Source: an uncultured Muribaculaceae bacterium (GTDB lineage Bacteria; Bacteroidota; Bacteroidia; Bacteroidales; Muribaculaceae). Taken from it: 64,000 nucleotides of DNA. This document shows positions 17,881 through 26,087 of this stretch, piece after piece. The notes under the pieces were generated by a model. That model did not search any database. It was given only the letters and a program-made list of their open reading frames with translations, and was not told the origin of the DNA. How positions within the stretch are numbered: the first letter of the stretch is position 1; the number at the start of each line of letters is the position of its first letter. Location of the stretch: NCBI GenBank assembly GCA_910587475.1, contig CAJUMR010000007.1:26797-90796 (forward strand), written 5' to 3'. The translations under genes were made by a program, and so were the position numbers.

Positions 17881-18861
17881 TCAGTGATCTCTCGATATGA
17901 TGTAGTCGAAAAGTGCGATCAGAGAGTCTTTGATGTCGGAAGCGGGGAATGGCTCCAGCACGGCGGCCGCCTCTTGGCGCAGGCGTTTCATCTCGCTGAA
18001 AGCGTAGTCTATGCCACCGTTGTCGATGGCATATGATATGAGAGTGGAGATGTCGTCTTCGTCGAGTATTTCTTTTTTCGACAGGCTGACCATTTCGTCG
18101 TGAGCCGGCAGATCCTGGCGCAGGAGTGTGTGGAGCAAGGGCAAGGTGATCTTTCCTTCTCTCAGGTCGTTGCTCGTCGGTTTGCCGATGGCGTCGTTGC
18201 CGAAGTAGTCAAATATGTCGTCGCGTATCTGGAAGCAAAGTCCGAGTAGACGGGCATATTCGGCGAGTGCATCGACGCGGCTGTCGTCAATCCCTGCGGC
18301 ATAGCATCCCATCTTTGCGCATGCTATGAATAGCGAAGCGGTTTTGTTGCTTATAATGTTGTAGTAAGCTTCTTCGGTCAAAGTGTGGTAGCGGGCGTTG
18401 TAGATCTGGTCGATTTCGCCGAGCGAGAGCAGTTTGCCGAGGTGACATAGGGCATCGATAATGCGGATGTCGCCGGTCGAAATGGCCTGTTGCATAGCAC
18501 ACGACACAAAGTAGTCACCGACAAGCACCGCGATGTGGTTGTCCCAGATGGAATTGATGGTCGGCTTGTTGCGTCGTGTCTTCGAGTCGTCGACAACGTC
18601 GTCGTGGATAAGTGTGGCGTTGTGGAGCAGTTCGACAGCCGCAGCTGCAGCGATTGTGCGGTCATTGACCCCGCCGAACAGCTTGGAACACAGAATTACA
18701 ATCACCGGTCTGATCTGCTTGCCTTTTGAACTGAGCTGGGCAGAGACGACGCTGTTCATCAATTGATTTGATGTGGCGAGTTGCGAGCTCATCTGAAGAT
18801 TAAGCCGTTCGAGTTCGGGTGATATCGTTTTATGTATGGCTTCGAGAATAGTCATGATCAT
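17881..18861 (-). CDS. Polyprenyl diphosphate synthase (IspB-like)
   Basis: All-trans long-chain prenyl diphosphate synthase of 326 residues. It adds isopentenyl units to allylic diphosphates, giving the menaquinone side chain. The first Asp-rich motif is in LIHDDVVDD and the second in QIRDDIFDYFG; GKQIRPVIV is the substrate-binding KxxRP motif. An open frame extends up to 18969, but a TACCTTTG promoter box lies at 18874-18881, so translation should start at 18861 or at the ATG 6 bases further on (18855). Either gives the usual length. It is divergent from polA across 133 bases. Confidence 0.92.
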   Translation of the reverse strand: MIMTILEAIHKTISPELERLNLQMSSQLATSNQLMNSVVSAQLSSKGKQIRPVIVILCSKLFGGVNDRTIAAAAAVELLHNATLIHDDVVDDSKTRRNKPTINSIWDNHIAVLVGDYFVSCAMQQAISTGDIRIIDALCHLGKLLSLGEIDQIYNARYHTLTEEAYYNIISNKTASLFIACAKMGCYAAGIDDSRVDALAEYARLLGLCFQIRDDIFDYFGNDAIGKPTSNDLREGKITLPLLHTLLRQDLPAHDEMVSLSKKEILDEDDISTLISYAIDNGGIDYAFSEMKRLRQEAAAVLEPFPASDIKDSLIALFDYIISRDH

Positions 18862-18873
18862 GCTTACAGGGTG

Positions 18874-18881
18874 CAAAGGTA
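18874..18881 (-). promoter_or_regulatory. -7 element of the prenyl synthase promoter
   Basis: TACCTTTG on the minus strand, 12 bases before the chosen start codon. It implies a very short leader and rules out the upstream in-frame starts. No clear -33 element. Confidence 0.55.
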
Positions 18882-18994
18882 GCAACTTTTTTTGATGGAA
18901 CGACGGATTCTTAGTAATTTTAGCCATTGATAAGGCTAAATTGACGGCCTTATAATGAAACAACAGCAACGAAACTCAGCAATAAAACCGCAAT

Positions 18995-21733
18995 ATGGAA
19001 GAAAAGAAATTGTTTTTACTTGATGCTTATGCACTTATTTACAGGGCTTACTATGCGTTGTTCAGGTCGCCGCGACTGACGTCGTCGGGACTTAACACGT
19101 CGGCCATATTCGGTTTTTGCAACACTCTCGACGAAATCCTCCGCAAGGAGAAACCTGATTATATAGCAGTGTGTTTCGATCCGCCCGGCGGTCACACATT
19201 CAGGCATGAGGCCTATCCCGAATATAAGGCCCAACGCGACAAACAGCCCGAGGATATAACGGTCTCGGTACCCTATATCAAACGTATTCTCGAGGCCTAC
19301 CGCATACCGGTGGTAGAGATGGCCAATTACGAGGCCGACGATGTGATCGGCTCTCTGGCGAAAGCGGCAGGCCGGGAGGGGTTCACCACATATATGATGA
19401 CACCCGACAAGGACTATGGGCAGCTGGTCGACGATCACACTTTCATGTATCGTCCGGCTCTCAAGGGCAAAGGATTCGAGATCAGGGGGCCGCAAGAGGT
19501 GTGTGAGCGCTATGGCATATCGACGCCATTGCAGGTTATCGACCTGCTTGCTCTCGAAGGCGATGCGAGTGACAATGTGCCCGGTTGCCCCGGAGTCGGA
19601 GAAAAGACTGCTGCGAAACTGATCGCCGAATGGGGATCGGTGGAAAATCTTCTTGACAATGTCGACAGCCTGAAAGGGGCGCTGCGCACGAAAGTGGCCG
19701 ACAATGCCGAGCAGATACGTTTTTCCAAGTTCCTTGTTACGATAAAAACCGATGTGCCGCTCGATGTCACACCTGAAATGCTCATCCGCCGTGAACCCGA
19801 TGTCGATGCTCTCGTCGCGATATACGACGAACTTGAGTTCAAGACATTCGCCGCAAGGCTCAAACCATCGTTGCCCGAACCGGCAAAGGTGTCAGCCGAA
19901 ATGGGATCGTTGTTTGACTCGGTCGACGACGATGCTGCGGCAGAGGCGTCGCCTTCCATGGAAGTGGAGATGCTTGATGACGCCGCCGATGTAGCGCGCT
20001 TTGTCGGTGCGGTTCTGGAGGCTGATATGGTCGGGGTGTCGTTTTTCGTTGTCGGCGACGATGCGATGACAGCGCGTCTGGAGGGTGTGGCCATGAATAT
20101 TGCCGACGACCGCAGCGCTTATGTGGCGTTGCCGCCCGAGGGCATGGGCCGGGAAGAACTGATGGCTGAGCTTGCGCCGCTTTTTGCATCGGAAAAACTG
20201 ACTGTGGCAACGGCCGACGTGAAGCGCGACCTGCTGTTGCTCCGCAGGGAGAATGTTGCGTTCACTGCCCGGTTCTTCGATGTTTCGATAGCTCATTATA
20301 TACTGTCGCCCGAGACCAATCACCGTCCGGCCAATCTTGCGGCATCGTATCTGAAGCGCAAGGGGATCGATTTCGACCTGACTCCGGCCGAGGTCAAGAA
20401 CGCTTATGCCGCCGACAGCACACGATATGTGCGCGTAAATTGCGAAAATTCGCTGTTTGTCAGATTGCTCGCTCCTGTGCTGTTGGCCGAGATCGAGAAG
20501 CAGGGGCAGACTCACCTGCTTGATAAGATAGAGTTTCCGTTTGCGCTCGTCCTTGCCGACATGGAGTGGGAGGGGGTGCGCATCGACGTAGCCGAGCTGG
20601 AAGCCCAGTCACGCCGTCTGACAGCGCGGCTTGCGGGCCTTGAGAGCCGTGTTTATGAACTTGCGGGAGGCCCGTTCAACATAGCGTCGCCGATGCAGGT
20701 CGGCGAAGTGCTGTTCGGCAAGCTGCAGATCGACCAGGCGGCAAAGAAAACCAAGCGCGGGGCATGGTCGACGACTGAGGAAGTGCTCGAAAAGTACCGC
20801 CACAAACATCCGATCGTAGAGTTGATCCTTGAGATACGCGGTCTGCGAAAATTGCTCGCCACTTATGTCGATGCGTTGCCCAAGCTGATCAATCCGCGCA
20901 CTGGCAAGATCCACACGACCTACAACCAGACCGTCACTGCCACCGGGCGCATATCTTCGGCCAATCCCAATCTTCAGAACATACCTATCCGCACTGACGA
21001 AGGCCGCGAGATACGCAGGGCATTCATTCCCGACCGCGGCGATCTGATGATGAGCGCCGACTATTCGCAGATCGAGCTGCGCCTGATGGCCGCGCTCAGC
21101 GGCGACCCGGCGATGGTCGAGGCGTTTGTCGAGCATCAGGACATCCACCGTGCAACGGCAGCAAAGATCTATCACCTCGATCCTTCTGAGGTGAGCGAAA
21201 ACCAGCGCCGGGCGGCCAAAACAGCCAATTTCGGCATCATCTATGGCATTTCGGCCTTCGGCCTTTCGGAGCGTCTGGCGATACCTCGTGCAGAGGCAAA
21301 GGAACTCATCAGCGGTTATCTGAGGACATATCCGGGCGTTGACCGTTATATGAAGGAGGTCGTCGAGACTGCGCGACGCGACGGTTTTGTCACGACGATA
21401 ATGGATCGTAAGCGCTTCCTGCCCGAGATCAATTCGCGTAACGCTGTGGTCAGGGGCTATGCCGAGCGCAATGCGATCAACGCGCCATTGCAGGGATCTG
21501 CCGCCGATATAATAAAGATTGCGATGATCGACATTGACCGGGAGATCAAGCGTCGCCGACTGAAGTCGCGTATGATACTCCAGGTGCACGACGAACTTGT
21601 GTTTAACGTCGTCGCCGACGAACAGGCTGAACTCAATGAGCTTGTGGTGCGTTTGATGGAGAGGGCTTATACGGGCCGCGTTCCCCTCGAAGTGGGCGTC
21701 GGAGTAGGCGCCAACTGGCTCGAGGCTCATTAA
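18995..21733 (+). CDS. polA: DNA polymerase I
   Basis: Family A DNA polymerase of 912 residues for Okazaki fragment processing and repair. The N-terminal 5' nuclease domain (1-290) is intact (EADDVIGSLAK, TPDKDYGQLV, DNVPGCPGVGEKTA). The C-terminal polymerase (530-912) has motif A SADYSQIELRLMAALSGD, the O helix RRAAKTANFGIIYG and motif C QVHDELVF. The middle 3'-5' exonuclease-like domain (330-500) lacks the usual DxE: VGVSFFVV stands at 346-353 where E. coli has the FDTET stretch, and the final Asp region reads VNCENS. This polymerase therefore probably cannot proofread. Divergent from the prenyl synthase gene. Confidence 0.97.
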   Translation: MEEKKLFLLDAYALIYRAYYALFRSPRLTSSGLNTSAIFGFCNTLDEILRKEKPDYIAVCFDPPGGHTFRHEAYPEYKAQRDKQPEDITVSVPYIKRILEAYRIPVVEMANYEADDVIGSLAKAAGREGFTTYMMTPDKDYGQLVDDHTFMYRPALKGKGFEIRGPQEVCERYGISTPLQVIDLLALEGDASDNVPGCPGVGEKTAAKLIAEWGSVENLLDNVDSLKGALRTKVADNAEQIRFSKFLVTIKTDVPLDVTPEMLIRREPDVDALVAIYDELEFKTFAARLKPSLPEPAKVSAEMGSLFDSVDDDAAAEASPSMEVEMLDDAADVARFVGAVLEADMVGVSFFVVGDDAMTARLEGVAMNIADDRSAYVALPPEGMGREELMAELAPLFASEKLTVATADVKRDLLLLRRENVAFTARFFDVSIAHYILSPETNHRPANLAASYLKRKGIDFDLTPAEVKNAYAADSTRYVRVNCENSLFVRLLAPVLLAEIEKQGQTHLLDKIEFPFALVLADMEWEGVRIDVAELEAQSRRLTARLAGLESRVYELAGGPFNIASPMQVGEVLFGKLQIDQAAKKTKRGAWSTTEEVLEKYRHKHPIVELILEIRGLRKLLATYVDALPKLINPRTGKIHTTYNQTVTATGRISSANPNLQNIPIRTDEGREIRRAFIPDRGDLMMSADYSQIELRLMAALSGDPAMVEAFVEHQDIHRATAAKIYHLDPSEVSENQRRAAKTANFGIIYGISAFGLSERLAIPRAEAKELISGYLRTYPGVDRYMKEVVETARRDGFVTTIMDRKRFLPEINSRNAVVRGYAERNAINAPLQGSAADIIKIAMIDIDREIKRRRLKSRMILQVHDELVFNVVADEQAELNELVVRLMERAYTGRVPLEVGVGVGANWLEAH

Positions 21734-21789
21734 TATTTACTATCGACTAAACTTTTTTTCACAAAAATTGTCATATTTACACATAGTCG

Positions 21790-21820
21790 TTGTTTTATCA
21801 AAGACAATGTATTAATTTTG
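21790..21820 (+). promoter_or_regulatory. Promoter of the small membrane protein at 21863
   Basis: TTG (21790-21792), a 20-base spacer and TAATTTTG (21813-21820), 42 bases before the start codon. Confidence 0.65.
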
Positions 21821-21862
21821 TAGAGTAAAAACTCTGCGCATCCTCTCACCGATATTAAAGAT

Positions 21863-22213
21863 ATGGACAAAGAAGTGAAACAACATATTACGGATCCAGC
21901 CCTTCAGACCGCTCCTCAAGAGCCGGCCGCTGTGGAGCCGGCCGAAAAACCAACGCGCGGACGGGCAAAGTACAATAAGTTTGCGCTCATCAGCATCGTG
22001 CTCACAGTCGGAGCGTGGATAGCGCTCTCGTTTGAGGGAAAGATAGCTCTGGCGATCAGCGTGGTCGCTTTTATCTGCGGATGTATTGGCCTTAAGTCGT
22101 CGACCCGCACGTGGCGCAACACGGCCGTGACATCGCTTGTTGCTTCGGCGGTGCTGATGGTGGTGCTTACAGCTTTCCTGATAGTGATATTTGTCGGTCT
22201 TAACTCTCTCTGA
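21863..22213 (+). CDS. Small membrane protein of unknown function
   Basis: Protein of 116 residues with a polar, Pro/Glu-rich N-terminus (1-40) followed by two or three hydrophobic helices (about 42-57, 60-74 and 90-113), with the sequence LKSSTRTWRNTAV between them. This architecture resembles small DUF4190-like membrane proteins but I do not recognise it with certainty. It has its own promoter. Its stop is 2 bases from the convergent trmD stop, leaving no room for a terminator between them. Confidence 0.7.
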   Translation: MDKEVKQHITDPALQTAPQEPAAVEPAEKPTRGRAKYNKFALISIVLTVGAWIALSFEGKIALAISVVAFICGCIGLKSSTRTWRNTAVTSLVASAVLMVVLTAFLIVIFVGLNSL

Positions 22214-22215
22214 TC

Positions 22216-22893
22216 TCACTCGCCGAGCAGATCGGGGCGCAGCCGGCGTGTGCGTTCGAGCGCTTGCTCATGACGCCATTCGTCGATCTTTGCCTGATGG
22301 CCTGAAAGCAGGATATCGGGCACTTTCCAACCATTGTAGCAAGCCGGGCGGGTGTAGATTGGAGGTTCGAGCAGGTCGTCCTGAAACGAATCGGACAGCG
22401 CACTCTGTTCGTCGCCGATCGCGCCGGGAATCAGTCTTACTATGGCGTCGGCAATGATGGCCGCGGGCAACTCACCGCCTGTGAGCACATAGTCGCCGAC
22501 TGAGATTTCGCGGGTGATGAGATGCTCTCTGATGCGATAGTCAATGCCTTTGTAGTGGCCGCAGAGTATTATGATGTTCTGCAGCAGCGACATGCTGTTG
22601 GCTATCCGCTGGTTGAACACTTCGCCGTCGGGAGCCGTGAAGATCACTTCATCGTAGTTGCGCTCAGCTTTCAGCGCTGATATGCAGCGGTCGACAGGTT
22701 CGACCTGCATCACCATGCCTGCGTCGCCGCCGAATGGATAATCGTCGACTTTGCGGTGGCGGTTGGTGGTGTAGTCCCTGAGATTGTGGACTTTGAGTTC
22801 TACGAGGCCTTTGTCCTGGGCACGTTTCAGGATCGAACAGCCCAGAGGCGATTCGAGCATCTCGGGAAGAACGGTAATGATGTCGATGCGCAT
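22216..22893 (-). CDS. trmD: tRNA (guanine-37-N1)-methyltransferase TrmD
   Basis: SPOUT-class enzyme of 225 residues that methylates G37 of tRNAs with S-adenosylmethionine, preventing frameshifts. It starts RIDIITVLPEML, and contains DDYPFGGDAGMVM, LCGHYKGIDYRI and ISVGDYVLTGGELPA, the trefoil-knot cofactor site of TrmD. Length is standard. A TAATTTTG box at 22922-22929 (minus strand) lies about 28 bases upstream. Unusually for trmD it stands alone rather than with rimM or rplS. Confidence 0.96.
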   Translation of the reverse strand: MRIDIITVLPEMLESPLGCSILKRAQDKGLVELKVHNLRDYTTNRHRKVDDYPFGGDAGMVMQVEPVDRCISALKAERNYDEVIFTAPDGEVFNQRIANSMSLLQNIIILCGHYKGIDYRIREHLITREISVGDYVLTGGELPAAIIADAIVRLIPGAIGDEQSALSDSFQDDLLEPPIYTRPACYNGWKVPDILLSGHQAKIDEWRHEQALERTRRLRPDLLGE

Positions 22894-22921
22894 AATAATT
22901 GTTATCGTTGGTTTGAGTATG

Positions 22922-22929
22922 CAAAATTA
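22922..22929 (-). promoter_or_regulatory. -7 element of trmD
   Basis: TAATTTTG on the minus strand, 29 bases before the trmD start. It overlaps the region that serves the divergent plus-strand genes. Confidence 0.5.
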
Positions 22930-22941
22930 AGAATAAAATCG

Positions 22942-22949
22942 TACTTTTG
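22942..22949 (+). promoter_or_regulatory. -7 element of the 23025 lipoprotein transcript
   Basis: TACTTTTG matches TAnnTTTG on the plus strand, divergent from trmD. Transcription would start just before the small open frame at 22954. Confidence 0.5.
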
Positions 22950-22953
22950 CATC

Positions 22954-23028
22954 ATGAGCGTCCACAACTATTTGGCGTGTGATTCTGTTGTAATGTCTAC
23001 GATTTTTTTATTTCAAATCATTCAATGA
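22954..23028 (+). CDS. Possible 24-residue leader peptide overlapping the next start
   Basis: A short frame of 24 codons (MSVHNYLACDSV, then a hydrophobic end) begins a few bases after a TAnnTTTG box. Its TGA stop overlaps the ATG of the following lipoprotein as ATGA. The position would allow translational coupling. It may equally be chance, and no known leader family is recognised. Confidence 0.3.
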   Translation: MSVHNYLACDSVVMSTIFLFQIIQ

Positions 23029-23438
23029 ACCGCTTCTTACTGTTGCTGGCTGTTGCCGTAGGGCTGTCGGCAAGTTCATGCAAGGAAACATACGATCAGG
23101 GTGTGTGTCAGAACCTGACAGATAAAATCGTCTGCGAAAAGTCGTTGACGCAGGTCGATTATGCCGAAATGCTCGAGCAGTATGAGTCGATACTGCAGTA
23201 TCTTATCGCCCGTGCCGATGAGGTGATAGCCGAGAGCGATGAGTCGGCCCGCGAAGCGCTCATGCTGAGCATGCGCTCCGATGAAGAGTATCTACGCCGT
23301 TTCGGCTATATGTTCACGTTCGGATCGACGCTCTATCAGGCCGATGTCAAGAACGAGCTTGACGACGATAATCATGCCACATATCTCCGCATCGGGCACT
23401 ACAGCGATGAGTTTGCCCATCGCACAGAGCAACTTTAA
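23025..23438 (+). CDS. Small lipoprotein of unknown function
   Basis: Protein of 137 residues with signal peptide and lipobox SASSC (Cys19). The mature part is helical and acidic, with motifs such as YAEMLEQYESILQYLIARADEV, seen from about residue 47, and no known domain. It precedes the SIMPL-domain gene by 31 bases and probably shares its transcript. Its location suggests a periplasmic or outer-membrane partner of that protein, which is inference. Confidence 0.75.
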   Translation: MNRFLLLLAVAVGLSASSCKETYDQGVCQNLTDKIVCEKSLTQVDYAEMLEQYESILQYLIARADEVIAESDESAREALMLSMRSDEEYLRRFGYMFTFGSTLYQADVKNELDDDNHATYLRIGHYSDEFAHRTEQL

Positions 23439-23469
23439 TTATAACAACAGTCAAAAAACTCGATAAATT

Positions 23470-24177
23470 ATGAAAAAATCAACAATCTTGCTGTCGTCGG
23501 CGATCATCTCCGCCGGCATTGTCATACTCGGTTTCTCCCTGAAGGCCGGGATCGACAACTTCAGTGACCGTGACCGCGATGTGACGGTGCGCGGTCTGTG
23601 CGAGCGTCAGGTTGCGGCCAATAAGGTTACCTGGCCCATCGTGACCAAGGAGATGGGCAACGATCTGATTGGGATCTACGACAAAATCCAGTCGAACAAC
23701 GCCGCTATACTTGCATTCCTGAAGGCTAACGGCATCGAGGAAAGCGAAATCTCTGTCAACGCTCCGGCTGTCAGCGACCGGCTTGCCGACAGCTACAATG
23801 CGGAAAACGTCAGAGTGCGCTACAATGTGACAAATGTCATCGTGGTGACTTCTTCGAAGGTTGATCTGGTGCGTGGTCTTATCGATCGTCAGACCGATCT
23901 GATGAAGCAGGGTGTGGCTGTGATTGCCGGAGACTATCAGTACCGCACAACCTACGAATACACCGATCTCAACTCGATCAAGCCTGAAATGATCGCCGAG
24001 GCCACGAGAAATGCCCGCGAAGCTGCCGACAAATTTGCAGCCGACTCGGAGAGCCACCTCGGCAAGATCAAGACCGCCCGGCAGGGACAGTTCTCGATTG
24101 AGGACCGCGATCAGTACACTCCTTATATCAAAAACATCAGAGTCGTCACGTCGATAGACTATTACCTCGAAGATTAG
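23470..24177 (+). CDS. SIMPL domain-containing protein (DUF541)
   Basis: Membrane-anchored or secreted protein of 235 residues. An N-terminal hydrophobic helix (about 7-27) is followed by the SIMPL/DUF541 domain: VTVRGLCERQVAANKVTWPI, FLKANGIEESEISVNAP and YNVTNVIVVTSSKVDLV are the family pattern, and EATRNAREAADKFAADS is its usual late helix. Family members (e.g. E. coli YggE) sit in the periplasm and have been tied to oxidative stress, without known activity. The gene is the third in a run behind the small lipoprotein. Confidence 0.88.
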   Translation: MKKSTILLSSAIISAGIVILGFSLKAGIDNFSDRDRDVTVRGLCERQVAANKVTWPIVTKEMGNDLIGIYDKIQSNNAAILAFLKANGIEESEISVNAPAVSDRLADSYNAENVRVRYNVTNVIVVTSSKVDLVRGLIDRQTDLMKQGVAVIAGDYQYRTTYEYTDLNSIKPEMIAEATRNAREAADKFAADSESHLGKIKTARQGQFSIEDRDQYTPYIKNIRVVTSIDYYLED

Positions 24178-24187
24178 TGTCAGCTTT

Positions 24188-24218
24188 TTTGTTTTTAAAA
24201 TAAAAAGGCCTATCTTTG
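24188..24218 (+). promoter_or_regulatory. dnaX promoter with almost no leader
   Basis: TTTG (24188-24191), a 19-base spacer and TATCTTTG (24211-24218). The dnaX ATG is at 24225, only 7 bases after the -7 element, so the mRNA may be leaderless. Confidence 0.75.
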
Positions 24219-24224
24219 CAAGGT

Positions 24225-25982
24225 ATGGAACACTATATCGTATCGGCACGCAAATATCGTCCGTCGACCTTTGCCTCGGTTGTCGGTCAGCCGGCGCTGA
24301 CTGCCACACTTAAAAACGCTATCGCGTCAGACAGGCTGGCTCATGCCTACCTCTTCTGCGGATCGCGCGGAGTCGGCAAAACATCGTGTGCACGAATATT
24401 TGCAAAGACCATCAACTGTGAAAATCTCAACCCCGACGGCGAGGCATGCAACTGCTGCAGTTCGTGTGTGGCTTTCAATGAAGGCCGGTCGCTCAATGTT
24501 GTCGAGCTTGACGCAGCCTCGCACAACAGCATCGAGGACATACGCAGCATGATCGAGCAGGTGCAGCTGCCGCCTACCCAGGGACGCTACAGGGTGTTTA
24601 TCATTGATGAGGTCCACATGTTGTCGCCGTCCGCGTTCAATGCGTTTCTGAAAACGCTCGAAGAACCGCCGTCGTATGTGATTTTCATCCTCGCAACGAC
24701 AGAGAAGCACAAGATAATACCGACGATCCTCTCGCGATGTCAGATCTACGATTTCAATCGTATAACGGTGCGCGATATGGTGGGCCATCTCACATATGTT
24801 GCCGGCAAGGAGGGCATTACCGCCGATCCTGCGGCCCTCGCCGTAATAGCAGCCAAGGCCGACGGAGCGATGCGCGACGCGCTTTCGATCTTTGATCAGG
24901 TTGCCGCTTCATCGCGGGGCAACATCACTTATCAGTCGGCGATCGACAATCTCAATGTGCTCGACCATGCCTACTATAAGCGTCTGATTGATGCATTTCT
25001 GGGCAATAATGTGCCGGAAGCGTTGACGATCTATAAGCAGATACGCGACAAAGGCTTTGACTCGCAGTTTTTTGTCAATGGACTTGCTCTCTATATCCGC
25101 GATCTGATGCTCGCGGGCAATCAGCAGACATTGCCGTTGCTTGAGGTCCCCGACGATATGAGATCCGAGATGGCGGATATAGCCTCGCGATGTCGACCGG
25201 AGTTTCTCTATAGGGCGATGGATCTCTGCAACGACACCGACCTCAATTACAGACAGGCTTCCAACAAGCAGTTTCTTGTGGAACTGATGTTGATAAAGCT
25301 GTGCCAACCACTTAGCCCCTCCCACAAAGACAGCGGCGATGGAGAGGGGCAATTGAAACCGATAGCCGCTTCACCATCGCAACCGACTGCACCGCAGACA
25401 GTAGCCGCGCCCCAACCGGCAGCACAGCCGGCAGTTCAGCCGGCGCCACAGCGTCCTGCACCGACATATGCGGCACCTGCACCCTCGCCGGTCTATGCCG
25501 GAGAACCGGCGCATGCGACGGCTGCTCCGCGGCCGAAGTTGCGGGCACCGGAGCTGACGCTCCGCAAGACAGTCCATAACGAGGCTGCCGCGTCGGCTGC
25601 GCCTGAACGTGAGCGCAGGTCAACGCCTTATAACGACGACGCAGTCGAGACATTCTGGCAATCGTATATGCAATCCCATAGCTCTGCCCGACTGGTTGTC
25701 AATATCATGCGCAACAGTCATCCTCAGCGCATCGACGGCGGTGCCTACCGCGTGGCTGTCGAAAATGAGATACAGCTTGGTCTGATCAACGATAATCTGG
25801 CCGACATCACAGCCTATATGCGCGACAACCTCGTCAACGACAACTTTTCGCTCGAGGCGGTGATAAAGGACGGCCCGTCGTCGCCGAAGACATGGACAGA
25901 GCGCGAGGTGCTCGATCACATGAAAAAGACCAACAAACACTTTTCGGAATTTGTCGATGAGTTTAAACTGACATTGTTATAG
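24225..25982 (+). CDS. dnaX: DNA polymerase III subunits gamma and tau
   Basis: Clamp-loader ATPase of the replication holoenzyme, 585 residues. Walker A GSRGVGKTS near 45, a zinc-binding set of cysteines (CENLNPDGEACNCCSSC), Walker B FIIDEVHMLS and the SRC arginine-finger motif (LSRCQ) are all present in the first 230 residues. Domain III follows to about 360, then a Pro/Ala/Gln-rich linker (about 375-460) and a C-terminal tau-like region. No slippery A-stretch is seen near residue 430, so no gamma-type frameshift product is predicted. A TTG at 24216 in frame lies inside the -7 promoter element and is rejected as start. Confidence 0.95.
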   Translation: MEHYIVSARKYRPSTFASVVGQPALTATLKNAIASDRLAHAYLFCGSRGVGKTSCARIFAKTINCENLNPDGEACNCCSSCVAFNEGRSLNVVELDAASHNSIEDIRSMIEQVQLPPTQGRYRVFIIDEVHMLSPSAFNAFLKTLEEPPSYVIFILATTEKHKIIPTILSRCQIYDFNRITVRDMVGHLTYVAGKEGITADPAALAVIAAKADGAMRDALSIFDQVAASSRGNITYQSAIDNLNVLDHAYYKRLIDAFLGNNVPEALTIYKQIRDKGFDSQFFVNGLALYIRDLMLAGNQQTLPLLEVPDDMRSEMADIASRCRPEFLYRAMDLCNDTDLNYRQASNKQFLVELMLIKLCQPLSPSHKDSGDGEGQLKPIAASPSQPTAPQTVAAPQPAAQPAVQPAPQRPAPTYAAPAPSPVYAGEPAHATAAPRPKLRAPELTLRKTVHNEAAASAAPERERRSTPYNDDAVETFWQSYMQSHSSARLVVNIMRNSHPQRIDGGAYRVAVENEIQLGLINDNLADITAYMRDNLVNDNFSLEAVIKDGPSSPKTWTEREVLDHMKKTNKHFSEFVDEFKLTLL

Positions 25983-26030
25983 ATATTTGGAAGCGTGGTT
26001 TTAAGAAACCGCGCCTATGTATAAATGAAT

Positions 26031-26066
26031 AAGGGCGCCTGATTGAGTTCAGGCGCCCTTTCGGAT
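26031..26066. terminator. Bidirectional terminator between dnaX and the 26088 gene
   Basis: A perfect 10-base-pair stem (26031-26040 with 26051-26060) with a 10-base loop lies between two convergent genes. A second, imperfect hairpin lies just before it (about 25993-26014). Confidence 0.8.
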
Positions 26067-26087
26067 TTTATTGGCTGTCTGTTACAG

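Noticed and set aside
18862..18969. N-terminal extension of the prenyl synthase to 18969
   Set aside because: Contains the promoter box and has no family resemblance.
20609..21730. 373-codon open frame antisense to polA
   Set aside because: A shadow of the polA coding bias; no homology or start context, and polA motifs are intact on the other strand.
25918..25935. Possible dnaX slippery sequence (A5G)
   Set aside because: It lies near the very end of the gene, too late to make a gamma-type protein, and is one A short of the classic signal.
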